Shown here: one piece after another, positions 47,501 through 60,000 of the stretch
Numbering within the stretch: position 1 is the first letter of the stretch
How the letters are laid out: each line of letters begins with the position of its first letter
Assembly: GCA_936440205.1 (NCBI GenBank)
Contig: OW387150.1
Coordinates: 18,326,152 to 18,390,151 of the forward strand
Source of the DNA: Lepidonotus clava
Lineage: Eukaryota > Annelida > Polychaeta > Phyllodocida > Polynoidae
DNA: 64,000 nucleotides
Direction of reading: 5' to 3'
Made by a program: the position numbers and the translations under genes
Notes under the pieces: model-generated
Databases searched by the model: none
The model's input: the letters and a program-made list of their open reading frames with translations, nothing else
Told to the model about the DNA's origin: nothing

Positions 47501-49138
47501 CAAACTTTCTAGATAGCTCCTTCTTACTACTATTAATAAAGTACATTTTTGCAATGTAAGAGTAGTTATGATATAGGAGTGGTGTCATCTATACAGTTCA
47601 TGCCCGTACCCCTACCCCGACTCACTGGGCTCAGTGGTATCATATATATGCTATGCATCAGCGATCTACTTATCACGGAGAAAGGGTCAATTTTTGTTAA
47701 AATTTGAAGGACTGCCAAAATAAAATTCTTTTTGAGCAAAGATAATCACGGATCCTGAAGAAAGGGGGTGTTCTGAGGTTCTAAGGGTATAAACTCGAGT
47801 CACAGGAAATCTGATATTGCAAAACCTGCAGGTAAACACCGTTTCATCATGAGAACTATAACTCCAAGTCATAAACCAAACATCAATTTATGTTTTCCTT
47901 GTAAATCGGGAAATAGATATTACTGATCATTTGTGAAAAAGAGTCAATGAGAGTTGAGATAATAGGGAGGTACTAAGCCCTATATATCAGCAATTTCCTA
48001 AAAAATAGTGGCATGTTTTACGTCAAAAGATGGGGGGGTTTTTCAAGTTGAAGAACACTAATGGGTTCTGAATATAATTGGGGTTTGGAAACTTCGCACT
48101 TACCACCGCCCCATTCCAGAGGTGTACCAAGCGTAAGCGGAGCGCACCACACAAGTCATAGGTCGAGAATCCCCATAAAGTCAGGTCGTCAGATGCATCT
48201 TCTTCGATAGTACAGCTACAAAACATAATGATATCAGCTACTAAAGGAACCAAAGAGGGGCTGATGGCAGGGGGGGGGGTCAAAATGTTACGTCGAAGTA
48301 AAGAAATTATCCTATGGCCCTGTCAATTTAAAGGATCTGGCAGAAACCTAAAGCATTGAACATGTTCAATTAAAATCGGCCCGTCACCGATTTTGACGGG
48401 AATAATACCAAACTGACTGCCTAGATGTAGAAAATCATTTGCTAAAATTTCAAAGGCTGAGGTAAAGTGGACTGCCGGCCCTATAGAAGATTGATCATAG
48501 ATCTATATAATCCTATATCTATATAATCTTCTAGCCTATCATTTATTTGATTTTCAAATCCAAATGACATTTTTCTTTTGACATCCACGTATGGGATATT
48601 TTGTTATATTTAATTAATAAAAAGTCGAGTATTATTTTTCTGATGGTTTGATGGGCCATAGATCTAGATCTAACTTCTAATTTCAGGACTTCATTGAAAA
48701 GGCACCCCCATTCATTCACTATGTAAATAAATATATGATTTAGTTTAATACACTGATTGTTATTTTTTAATATATATATTTTTATTTCTTCGATGCATTT
48801 GTAAACGTAAAATCTATTGCACGATCCTTATCTGCTTCTTCTTAGATCTACATCCAACATGGAAAGGGGGTTCCACATGTCAACACAAAGTATCAAAACG
48901 GGATATTCGCAAGGAGGAAAGGAAGAGGTGAACCCCCACCCATAAGGGCCACTCCTCCGGACCTGCTCCAAGATTATTCCTTAATAATTATTACATACAC
49001 ATTATCATGTAGATCTAAATAAAACAATGTTTACCCCTTCGGGAAAAACTGGAAGATGGTGATAGCGAGGGTGACTAGAGCTCCCACAAGAATCAGCACG
49101 GCAAGCACCACCTGACACGGTTGACGAGATTCGGCCAT
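38575..49138 (-). CDS. Small claudin/PMP22-like membrane protein, six exons
   Basis: Exons 49035-49138, 48104-48215, 40688-40747, 39901-39984, 39432-39560 and 38575-38670 all have GT-AG borders and matching phases, giving 194 residues. TM1 is about residues 9-31 (VVLAVLILVGALVTLAITIF). An acidic extracellular-type loop with CTIEEDASDDLTLWGFSTYDLC follows, then two further hydrophobic stretches (FFVTGAVGLCA; GFIVLSTLVAVISGPADVLICI), a last TM (VQAAVGMCISVVCMVAAFAYCC) with a CCC cluster, and a soluble tail ending HNLSQI. The layout and the LWG..C element recall the claudin/PMP22/EMP type, but the match is loose and the family is not certain. Exon 5 opens with ATG right at the acceptor, so an alternative start is possible. 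Intron 2 is 7.4 kb and full of transposons. Confidence 0.72.
40301..40568. mobile_element. MITE family B, copy 2
   Basis: A 268-bp element with ends AGGCTGCATTCCACATCCCG and CGGTATATGGAATACGGCCTT-type complement. It shares 'gccgatttaaaatcggc' with the 26826-27033 copy. It lies in intron 3 of the small membrane protein gene. Confidence 0.65.
40802..41420. mobile_element. TA-flanked MITE with TGTGGACAGCC ends
   Basis: The inverted ends TGTGGACAGCC...GGTACTCC and GGAGTACC...GGCTGTCCACA extend about 28 bp. TA flanks both sides, suggesting a Tc1/mariner-type insertion. A second, inner pair ('tcctaaacctaat' near 40,850 and 'gttaggttta' near 41,279) suggests another inverted repeat inside. It holds the recurring 'ggttgccatggtaac' word and lies in intron 2 of the small membrane protein gene. 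Confidence 0.7.
42388..46239 (+). mobile_element. Penelope-like retroelement (RT plus GIY-YIG nuclease), broken copy
   Basis: A 3.85-kb insertion flanked by an exact 18-bp target-site duplication, ATTTTATATAACAATCTT (42370-42387 and 46240-46257). It begins inside coding sequence, so it looks 5'-truncated. Parts in order: a Pro/Lys-rich basic N-terminal region (about 42.4-43.2 kb); a linker region; reverse transcriptase with LDVSSLYTNIP, GTAMGTRVAPTYANIF and the catalytic FIDDILLIW (about 44.3-44.8 kb); a zinc-finger-like Cys/His cluster; a C-terminal GIY-YIG endonuclease with CGIQYVGQT (about 45.4-45.7 kb); and a ~540-bp 3' tail. The RT plus C-terminal GIY-YIG order defines Penelope-like elements. 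The coding region is interrupted in about two places, so it is probably dead, though the perfect duplication suggests a fairly recent insertion. Confidence 0.93.
46410..47265. repeat. Array of cacgtccatgac motifs in both orientations
   Basis: Eight exact copies of cacgtccatgac or gtcatggacgtg (for example 46410-46421, 46429-46440 and 46585-46596), plus variants such as ctgtccatgac. Two units at 46,585-46,650 form a 31-bp tandem. The array is part of the 41768-47449 transposon, where such words could be transposase-binding subterminal repeats. Confidence 0.75.
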
Positions 49139-51340
49139 TCTCTCCGATGTAGGCTCTGTTAGTGTATGCTGGTTTACTGGAATATTATAGGGAAAACATA
49201 GATAAGGCAACAAGAAAAGAAAAGGTCTGCATAGATCTATATGGGAGACAGAGATACCACTCCCAACTGATGAAAAAGTAGGAGTAGACTCTATTGTCAA
49301 ACACAAACACTTTTATTGATTAATATTTATAAAATGTCAATGAATAAAGATTTGATGACTTTGAAGGGCTAAATGTAGCAATTTTGTTGAAAAGCATGAT
49401 TTAATCGTAACAGGTTTGCCACATAGATCTACCAGAGACGTCGAAATTCCCTCACATTTTGATTACGAATTTCATTTTTCCCTGACTAATAAGATAAGAA
49501 AATCCTTTCAATAAACAGGCCATAGAACAGTCCTTTCTGCCAATTTAGGCTGGAACCTTCAAAACACAATACAGGTATACCTTAATTTTTTCTTGGCAAC
49601 TCCTGTAGCCAAGGCCATGCTCCTGGCTCACATCAACGCCTCTTAAAATTCCAACATGCCTATCCAGAGGCCACAATTTACAAAATTCTATTGTTTTTTT
49701 TTCATGCCAACCAGACATAGACAGATTTTGAGAGTGTCAATGTTGGCTAGCTGTTCACTCATGGGTTTGGAAATTTCATTTTTCCCTGACCAGGACGAGT
49801 TTTCCCTGACCTTTATAAAATTCCAGTTTTCCCTAACCAATTCCAAAATTCCCTGACTTTTCCCTGACCTAGAAAAAAACACTTTTCCCTGACCAGTGGG
49901 AACCCTGAAGAACAGTTAATTTGTACTGAAGATGACAAATAAAATATTATCAAAAAAGTAATTTTGTTTTTCGAATAGATCGTCTAGATCTACCTATGTC
50001 AATTAAGAAATTCCTCCCTGCCCCCCCCCCCCCCCACCCCAGAAAAAAAACACAAAAAAACAACACGCCATTGCCCCTGGTAACAGGTTGGGCCCCTAGA
50101 TTTGGAAAGCTATAGATCCAGTCACCAAATAGTGAGTTTACTGTGTTATGAGGTTCACATCAGGTTTATGCCTTAATAGACTATTGATATATCTATATGT
50201 ACCATGCATTATGGAGGAAAGCACCCACAGAAGAGGTCCAATGGGTTTTAATTAAGGCTTAAGACAGTTTTAGACATTTTATATATATCTAAAGGGATTA
50301 AAGAGTAGATACTGTCATCCAAATCTGACTCATTTACCCCTCTCAATGCCCAAAAATCTGTGCATAAAAATCCAGTATTTCATTTCCTAAGCTAGATCAG
50401 TCTATTTGAATGGGTAATAATCATTCCCTTCCTGAAAGAAAATTAATAAATAACCAAATACAATTAATATCCATCTAAATAACTTAGATTTTACTTTAAA
50501 AACTTGAAAATAGGCATAGGTTTATGTACTTTTATCACATGTGAGTGCAAGATATGACCCGGGTCCACACTTCTTATATGACAAAGTAGAAACAGTGCTA
50601 AGTTGGATCATCTAGACTGAGTCACTTTTGGATGTTTGAATACATAGAACATATCTTTTTATGATTTATCACAAATGAAATAGTAAACAGATTGACTTAA
50701 CAAGCTAGAATTAATGTTATTTATGAGAAACAGGTAGTAAAACAAAAAATATTCCACTTGAAAACTGCTCAGAATGTTATTAACTGATTAGAAAATGTAT
50801 GCAAAACTAGCAAAAATGCCAAAATTAAGGAATTTCACCTCAGCTACAAAATGATAGATCTCTACCAAGATAGATCTATTCGAAATTGGTTAATTAGTCT
50901 GGGAATTATCAGTATTTTTGCAAATGAGGTCAAGGTAACTTAAAGTTTAGCCTCGCTATTTGATGACTGGATCTATAGGGGCCCGATTTGCCCCTGGATG
51001 TTAAAACTTACGTCTACCACTGCCCCCCTCTGGAAAAGCTGTCTATGGACCCTGTCCTCAACCCAGGGGATTCCCCTAAACCTGTCGTCAAACTGGAGTC
51101 TGGGCTTCACCATTTTACATTCCCGTTTAGTTTGTGTCCGAACATAATATATAATTTTATAAACATCCTTAAATGTTAAGTAAACATTATTTATTGTTCG
51201 ACAACACTTTCGACAAAATTAACATGATTATGCGGCAAATAATCGATTAACAAACCAGCTTTACTTGAATTCTGCTCCCGAAAGACTCCTTCTTCGTCCA
51301 CGTGATCCTGACGCGTCACTCTCCAAGCACCGCGACAAAG
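49139..51340. other. Upstream of the small membrane protein gene; no gene recognised
   Basis: AT-rich intergenic DNA. Near 49,735-49,910 'ttccctga' is repeated about ten times within a block resembling 39,250-39,330 ('ttttccctgt'), probably a dispersed repeat. A C run lies at 50,023-50,035. Confidence 0.4.
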
Positions 51341-51349
51341 CAAGACCGT

Positions 51350-51364
51350 GGTGCCCCCTGCAGG
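51350..51364 (-). promoter_or_regulatory. CTCF-like binding motif
   Basis: On the - strand CCTGCAGGGGGCACC fits the CTCF core. It lies in a short CpG-containing patch (51,296-51,365). Motif match only. Confidence 0.35.
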
Positions 51365-51966
51365 TTAAACCTAGAACTATTGTCTTTAAAATCTATTTTT
51401 TTAAGATTGCACATTTTAACAGATGCTTATTCATTTAGCATGCTAAGTCAGAGTTCAAAGAATTCATAGACGTTAGATCTAAAAGAAAGAACACTAGATC
51501 AGGCCAAAGGAAAAAGAAAGAAAAGAAATTAGTTGTGTTCAGGTAGATCTAGGTCTAAATCTTTCCTCTTTTTTTTTAACTTACTAAAGAATCCTAAAGA
51601 GACCCAGCCAGTGTTGAAAAAAAAAATCATTTAGCATCTAAAATACATGCCTGAGCATGCATTTTAGGTCAATTACTTTGGATTTAGAAAAAGAAAAAAA
51701 ATTCCTGAAAAAAAAGAGGTTAGGGTAGGGCAAAAAAAAGGGGTAGGTAGGTTTACCTAAACACAGCAATTTTTATTATGGCTTCATCTGTTGTTTTTCT
51801 TTTAGTGCCACAATATAATTATTCTAAATTTGATTAAGATGACTACTAGTAGATCTACAATGATGCATTTACTACCGTCTACGCTGTTAGATCTACTTTT
51901 GCCAGGCGCGGTTTTGGTAATTAAGTTGGGTATGAGGAACACGGAATTAGCATACCATCACAAATA

Positions 51967-52365
51967 CAGAGACTCCAGGTTGACTTGGCCTAAAAACGGG
52001 AGATCTCCTGCTAATGATTACCATAAAACGGGAGGTTTTATTGGATAAATTCTGCGTGATACAAACCTAAGTATTTCTAGTTATGATCATGTATTTATTA
52101 AAAAATATATTAATATTTTGAAGGTGAGGCCGAGGTGAGTCCTACCCTCAGACATAAATCAATTTCCTTTGGTATGTTACCAGTCAGACCTCATTTTAAG
52201 CATGAATTTCTTCAATTTGATGCTGAAAACTGTAAGAAAACAAGTTGAAGAAAAAAACTAAAACAATCGGGAGATTTTGAACAAAAAGCGGGAGAGCGGG
52301 AGAATTCTGAAAAAGCCAAGAAAAACGGGAGATCTCCCGACAAAGCGGGAGATCTGGAGTCTCTG
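51967..52365. mobile_element. 399-bp MITE with CAGAGACTCCAG ends
   Basis: Perfect 12-bp inverted ends CAGAGACTCCAG and CTGGAGTCTCTG, with a 6-bp direct duplication CAAATA on both sides (51961-51966 and 52366-52371). 'cgggagatctcc'-type palindromes repeat near both ends. No coding capacity. Confidence 0.8.
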
Positions 52366-52610
52366 CAAATAAGGAATACAAAAATTCGCGTGGCATGCGG
52401 CTAGGAAACCTATTAGCCACACGTACTTTTTACAAGTCTCACTCTCTAGGGGTCATGATAATTTTCAAGTGATATTCGCAATATTTTATGAACAACTGTT
52501 TACTTTTTTAATTCTTATAAAACTATTTCCTTTATAAATATTGACATGAATTTTTTTGGGTTGAACAACAGAAGACTGGACAAGAGCAGATAGGTGACCA
52601 GTATAATGGT

Positions 52611-52616
52611 TTTATT
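52611..52616 (-). promoter_or_regulatory. Polyadenylation signal of EIF4B
   Basis: AATAAA on the - strand, 1.5 kb past the EIF4B stop codon, defining a probable 3' UTR of about 52,590-54,094. Confidence 0.55.
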
Positions 52617-54094
52617 TAACATCCCAATAGCGGAGAACATGTTATTTATAAAAAGACATCTCCACAACTCGGCTATACACGTCTGCGGCATGTCCGGAAA
52701 GAGTCAAAAAATAAAATATCTTAAGTTATACACAATCGAGGGACATCTGTCTCAGGAACCTTTCTTGTGAACAACTAACATGTCTCCCTACAATCTGTCG
52801 CTATTGTTGGCTTACAATGAAAATTTAAAAAAAAAAAAACCCTCAAGTAATTCCCCAAGCATTCATTTGTCAAGACATACATAACATGATTGGTTGAAGC
52901 AACCGGGTGAAACAAAGGTTATCTAGAACATGTAATACATTAAATTTTCAAAAACAGAAACAGGAAAACCAGCATTTTTTTTTCAATCAGAATGAGACAT
53001 AAATATGATACATAACGATTCAAGGCAATGGCATTAATTAAAGAGAAATATTACAAATTCGTGGACATAATCATCGGACACCATTCAACCAACAACAGGA
53101 CTTTTAAATAAACAGACTGCACAAAACAGCAAATTATATTCAAATTCCTGTACAACGAATAGAAAATACTTTCCAGATTCATATCATCACTGCAGGTTGG
53201 TACAACATCTCACAGTATTTTCTAAATTGAAAAGAAGACAGGATTTCTGTATTAAGATATATGATGACATGATTTAAACCTGTCATATATTTATTTTTTA
53301 ATAAAAAAACAAAACAGGGGTTTTTCTGATTGTGAAGTCATTATTCATTAAGCTGCAATGAGGTCAAGTTGTAATAATGATGATGTGGGGAGGGGAGGAG
53401 ATTGCAAAAACCTTCGGTATTCTGCAGCAACTGGAGGGGACGCGACATACCAGACAATCTCTAACAGCAGAAGGGTCTGGTTTTTCATTTCAACATGTTG
53501 AATATTTGAGACTGATCGCCAATAGTTATGAGATTATAGACTCGATATGCTGGAAGTTTAATGACTCTCTTGAAAGAGTCGCGTCAAGTCCAGTTGCCAT
53601 GAAGAATGCGATCGGCTCCCCGGCCGCTTGATGAAAATGAACAGACCACCTTGGTGCAGGAACCGATACAATCACACAACATTTGCAACAAAACAGTTCG
53701 CGAATCACGGGCTATATTGTCGTCATATAACATGACTGCAATCTCTTTAGTTTTATTCATATCTGACTAAATCTGTAGGGTTTTATACTCTTAAATCGTC
53801 AAACCGATCAATCGAACGACAGTTTGGCGCCACAGTCCGCTCCATAACTGTGGACCGTGGAAGCAATAAGGGCTGTATGCTAATTCTGATGCTATTTCTT
53901 TATCAATTCATCGTAATTAATGAGTTAACATGAATTCATCTCAAGAGTTCCATCATGATAAAACGCTGACCTCCTAACTCTGAAGCCAATTACAACTATA
54001 CAAGGCTTTCGCTAATTGGCCGGAACCGACCGGAACTGCTGATAAAAGGCGTTACTTCATTGGCCAAGGCTGGGGCCCAATGTTATCAGTGTTT
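52617..54094 (-). other. Probable 3' UTR of EIF4B
   Basis: Sequence between the stop codon and the polyadenylation signal. No repeat insertion is evident. An open frame on the opposite strand near 53,377-53,631 has no recognisable domain. Confidence 0.5.
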
Positions 54095-57000
54095 TCATTG
54101 GTCAGAATCTGCGTCTTCCCTCTCCTCCGTATCAGCCATTAGAGTGGAGAATTTATTTGTGTCACTCCAATCCTGGAAGAAAACCAAAACATTTTTTAAA
54201 TATCTTTTTTTTTTATATAATAAATTTGGGATCTCAACTCGAAAATTTCTAGATGAAAATGCTCAAACTAACTAAATTTCTATGACATTTCCACTTAATT
54301 CTACGTCAAATTAATATGTTGAAAAACTCCCCAGATCATCAACCGAAGGGGCAAGAAAAATAGGTTAAAATGCATACAAATGAACAACCCGAAAAATGGT
54401 CCATTTCATTACTTCTGCACCTCCTACGTTTTGCTGTTATTCTAGGTTAAATTATAAAGTTTTAACGACAGACACATACCTTATCAGACTTCTCGGAATA
54501 CTGTGGCATCTCTTCTATTGATTTTGGTAATGGTTTTTCTCGCTTTTCTCTGAAAAGGTCAATGCAAAAGATTAGAACAAAATCTCAATGTAAAGTAGGT
54601 CCAATGTATTTTTCTCAACATGTGAAATAACTTGTCCTTAGGAAAGTGGTTATTGTCCGACGCCTATTCTATCATCTAAGACCTAACCGAAGTAATCCAT
54701 AATCATTGTTACTTTTCAAACAGGGAAATAAAAGGTCTTGATGTATCACTCGTTATATCAGACTGACATTAAAATTGTGCGACCGTTCTAAAATTTAAAG
54801 AATTGGAATTCCACAGCCTAAAGCATTTAATTATCCAGTTCTAGCGGGGAAACAAAGTCCGATAATAATGTTACTTTTCGCAACTCCTCTCTGTCCTTTT
54901 GCTAACCTTATCTGAATAACTTAACACCAAAATTAGTATAGGCTAGCTACACTTTGGAGGCTGGTTGTTAACACTGACCTGACTGGCTTGGCTCCCCGTC
55001 CCCGGCCGGCTCCCCCGTCTCCCCGGCCGGCGGGCTGCTGGCCCCCTTCACGCCGTTTGTTACTTCCCCAGTGACTGCCGCTGAAGGAGGGGTCTCCGTC
55101 TGAAGATAACAAAACACACATCACTTACGTACATCCTCCAACACCGGCCACCCCCTCACATATCACCGGGAGGGAGTAATTTACAAGTTTTGAGAAAAAA
55201 ATAATTTACTACTCCCAGAAAATTGTAGATTAGATTTAACGTTTTAAGTTCACCTGAAAGGAATATTTTTAAGTTAAGGATATGGGTTTAATGTAATTTT
55301 AGTTTTAAAAGTTGGGTACTTGACTAATAAAGATTACCTTAGGCCATACTGCCATTGTTTAGTTATTGTGGTAGCTGACCAAATTAACTTGTTTATTTTA
55401 AGAAACTAACCGGCGATGTTATTGGCCAAAATAGTAATACATAATCAAGAACAATTTTATACAAATTAATATATTAAATATTTTCTTTAGAGGATCCAAA
55501 ACCCTCATGCTAAAACCACGAATTTTTCTGTATCACTTTTTCATTATTGAATTAGGCCTGCTGGGGTTGAACTTTCTCCAGTGTTCCCTTCTGATACACC
55601 GGGGACTCAGTTTGACTATTATTTTTCAAAGGATGTGTTTCTCACCATACTCCTATCAGCATCTATTGATCAATACAGAGTTCAGTGTCAATACATTTCT
55701 AACGGGAATTACAAGGCGGGGGTCAACATCTTAATACCAACATAATTATCCAATCAGCATAACCTGGAATTCAACTAAGAAATGAGGAAAGTTTGAAATG
55801 TACAAACGGTCAAGAAACGTCTTATTTTCTATAAAAATAGCAACAGCTCTTACCTTTGTGCGTCCGTGCACGGCCCACCTTATTTAACCTTGACGTGTGA
55901 CCTTTATTCCCCCGTGCAAGAAATTTAAACTGAATGCGATTCGATATTTAGAGACCGACTACAGAAAATGATGGGCAGAGGTTAAGAACAGTTTTCCGAA
56001 ACTGAAGTATTAGGTGATGACTTAGAAACCCACTTATTTCTAAATCGTACACTGCCATTTCTATTTACTATTTATTTGGGCAAATTATTACTATGTGTCT
56101 CTCAGGGTGTCCATGGCCCTTAGGAAATGGGATGACGTCAATATGTTAAACATAAACAAATTCTGCTGGGGCGAATGTGACTCAGCCATCTTAAATGAAA
56201 TTCCAAAATATTAGCAAAAAGAGCTGGGTTTCTACTGTATACAATTAATCACGTACGATCAATGATAAAGATATGTACAAATGGAATAATTTCCATTGTA
56301 GTCCTTTTCAAAACTCATGAAGAAACATAAAAAAAACTTGTACCGTTTTAGGTTTAAAAAAAAGTTTTTATATTTCAAAACCTGCATGGGCACCCTGAAA
56401 AAAATCTGAAGTTATGTACACTTAAAGTTTAAACTTACCCCTCTCTCCATTGTCCTTTGGGGTTGGATCAGACGGCGCTGCCCTCTTGGCCCACGCGTTT
56501 TCTTTCGGGGGTTCTGCAGGAATGATCTCTGGCTTTCCCTTTGCCCACGCGCTTACTTTAGGCGGCGATGGCTGAAATTGACCCAAGAAATGAATAATTT
56601 AGAATCCTGAAGTAAAGTAAAGTAATGTAAAGTACATCATCGGATTGATGGCCACGCTATTTTAGTTTGGGTGCATCATTCGACATTGGAAGGGATGGGG
56701 GGAAAGGTTGTATCACTCGTTATAGCTGTTTAGTATTCCCTCCCTCCAAGTACTATTTAACCATGTTGTTCAAGACTGTTCTTTAGATTAAAGGCAGCGA
56801 GTTTCATTCTCAGATAAACATATAAGCTTACTATTGCATATCTATTTATTCAATAATTGTTACAGTGTACTGACCTGCACACTTTTGGGCGGCGTGTCTT
56901 TGGGTGACTTGGGCGACTGGGCCTCACCCTTGTCCTGTGCCGGTTCGTGGTGGGCGCTATCCCCGGCCGGCTTGGTATCCATCCGCTTGGCCCAAGCGTT

Positions 57001-60000
57001 CTCCTTGGGAGGTGGGGCAACTACTACATTAGCACTCTCGTCTTTCTTTGGGGACGGCTTCGTGGGCGCAGGCTTATCCTCATCAAAGACATCTTCGGGT
57101 TCAGAAAGCGTGCTGTCTCTCCTTATCCTAGCTGAGCCTGCACCTGGCGGTGGGGCAACTGTGTGGGGGAAACCGGTTTGAAGGTTGGAGGGTTAGTATT
57201 GTGTGATGTATAACATCTATTATTTTTTAATCAAGGTTTTTGGCAGTATATTTTTTAGAAGTTTCGTTGAGAAGCCATATTTCTGCTGACCAAAACTAAA
57301 CTGCATGGAGCACTGAATTTCAAATTGATAAGAATTTTGATCATTTTAGCGAAAAGGGAGGGAAAACTTATTTTTCTTCGTCATGATGGGACTTGATTCA
57401 GTTTGAACCATTTTTTTAAAATGATATTTAAACCCATGATAATGTCAAAAGGATACTACGAGATCTACGATACGTCGTTGAAAATTGCAAAAAAATAACT
57501 GAGCTGTAAAATTAAACAAAGTTCTCTTCTTTCAAGCATGAAGCAAAAATGCAGTGCGATTTGAGTTAGGCCTGCATTTGCCAAAGCTAACAATAATTCG
57601 GAGGGAGTTTGTATTACTAGTAAAATCAAATATATGATAAACATATGTAAAATACATAAAATCAAATGATATACAAATAAACAAAAAAACTACTATTAAC
57701 TACATCCTTAAGCACTCACAACCTAGAGGCACCAGTTTTAGTCAGACAGCAGATTTCACTCATGTTCAGGTAGGGGAAGTACTACCTGTCAAAGGGTCAA
57801 ACAAACTTAATAACGGAACATAAAATCTCTACACATTGCAACAGAAGAAGATTAAATAATGAAACTAGTCCACTTTTTCTACGAAATCAAACTACTTCAT
57901 GAGGAGGTGAGGTGACTATTAATCTAAGGTAAATCAATGATGATCGACAATATTTGTATGGATACAATGAAAACGAAAAGCAATTACAAATTAAGCGCAA
58001 ATTAAATTAAGAGAGGAAGCAAAAGAACTGAAAAAAAAAGTGAAACTAAATGCACAGCACCTCGAAAATAAGCGCAGCGTTACCTCTAAACCACTCAAAA
58101 AGAACAGAAGGTTACGAAGGTGAAGGTCGTGCAGGTCAAGGACAATCCAAGGGTCAACGGTCACATGGAGGTCATGTACCTGTTCGGATGCCTTTGCCTG
58201 AACTCGAGCTCGACTTACGCTCTCTACGTGGTGCACCGTCGTCACTTTGGCTACCATGCCGGCCCCTCTCACTTGTTGAACTACTTAGTCTGCAATGTAA
58301 AAAAAACATGGGTTTTAAATACTGTAACACACCTAAAATTAATTCTAATAAGCCACGGGTTATAATCAGAAACAGGGTCACGTTTTTAGCTTCGCAACAG
58401 GATCATTGAACTGGTTAATGTGAAACCATAGAAACCAATGTTGTCAGAAAAAGCATAAATTAAGAACCAACATTTGATTATCAGTGTAACAAGAAATCCA
58501 AAACTACTGCCTTTCAGTTCTAGGGTTTAAACGCACAGTAAATAAGACACATGGACAAAGTGAAAGCACAAAAGGAGATAAAATATCAAAATTAGGTTGA
58601 AACAAAACTGTATCCGTTCAAGGTATAGGAAAATGGCAAGCAGAATCATGATGACTAAGACGTTCTAAGCGGATTTCTTAATTACTAAAGTGGCAAACTT
58701 TTTTTTGGCAATACAACCCAATAAAACGAAAATAAATTGCAAAGAACATAAAACATATACAATTGCTCAAGTGAAAATATGCAAAGGTGACGTGTTTTGA
58801 TTAACCCTTTAGCCCCCAATCCGGCCATAGCCGCCCGTGGGTATATTCCCCAATCCGGCCGTAGCCGCCCGGAAAAACGGCCATTTTTCCATTATTTTTC
58901 CATATTTTTCCATGGTTAATACTTTCATGAATATTTAAGATACAAAAACGGCCAATATATCGTTTAAAAACTTATCTAATTTCCTATTCAATGCTAAAAA
59001 CCACATTTCTATAACGTTCATTGATAATGGTTGGTCAGCATTTGAATGTCCTCAATTACGAGGAATTTAGGAAATTCTGGAGGGAAGTCCGTGAAAATCC
59101 CGGGGAAATCAAGCAATTCATGAATGCAAACTGTAGGGTCTAAAGGGTTAAGGGCTCAAGAAATCAAACGCGACCACCTGCTAAATTACCACGACTCTAA
59201 GAATGGACTGTAAATGAAGATGTAGATGCATTTCGGAAAGTTTTATTTTAATGTTTTGGTTTCCTTATTTTGTTGTAATTTCATATATTTACAGCCCATT
59301 TTCATCTTTATCGCATCTCTTTAAAATCAGGAACCAACACTGGTAAAGGTTCTTGAACCACAGAACTTTTCCTGGCTGTTTCAGCCGTTCGAACACCGAG
59401 CCCTGGTTGTGGGTGTTTGGGCATGCCGAGCAGCAACATAGTGCGTCTCACCCTACCTGTACCTTGTTTCTCGTGTCTCCTTCTCCTGCTCCAGCTTCTC
59501 TGTCTCCATGTCTCGTTGCCTCTTTAGCCGCTCCTCGATCTCCCTCTCCCGGGCAGCCGTGTCGACCGGCTTGGCCCCGCCGAAGATGGACGACTGAGTT
59601 TCGGGCTGACTGGCTGCCTTCTCAATGGGCTTGGTACGTGGTTGTAGCTTTAAACGGGGTCGTTCACCTCCTGCGTCTCTGCCTATTATGTATGATGGTT
59701 CAACTATTATCTTACCTACTTTACTTTGTTTCTATATGAACTTCATATAATTTTGTCCATTTGTTTTTCCACACAAGACATTTCCATTGCATTACCGTTT
59801 CTGAGGAGAGCACTAAAGTTCGATTTGGTAATTGTCTCGAAACGATAAGATTCAATCCCCCCCCCCCCCCCCCCCCAAAAAAAAGTACTGAATTTTGTTG
59901 CACTATACTTATTGTACACGAAACACAATACCCTAGCGGTAGAAGAAAGACTGTCTTTATGTGTCATTTCTAGCAATGTACAGTGCATAATATTTTATAA

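Noticed and set aside
55855-55890. Possible extra EIF4B exon (donor-like 'cacaaaggtaag' on the - strand)
   Set aside because: The flanking exons already join in phase and the stretch does not match eIF4B.
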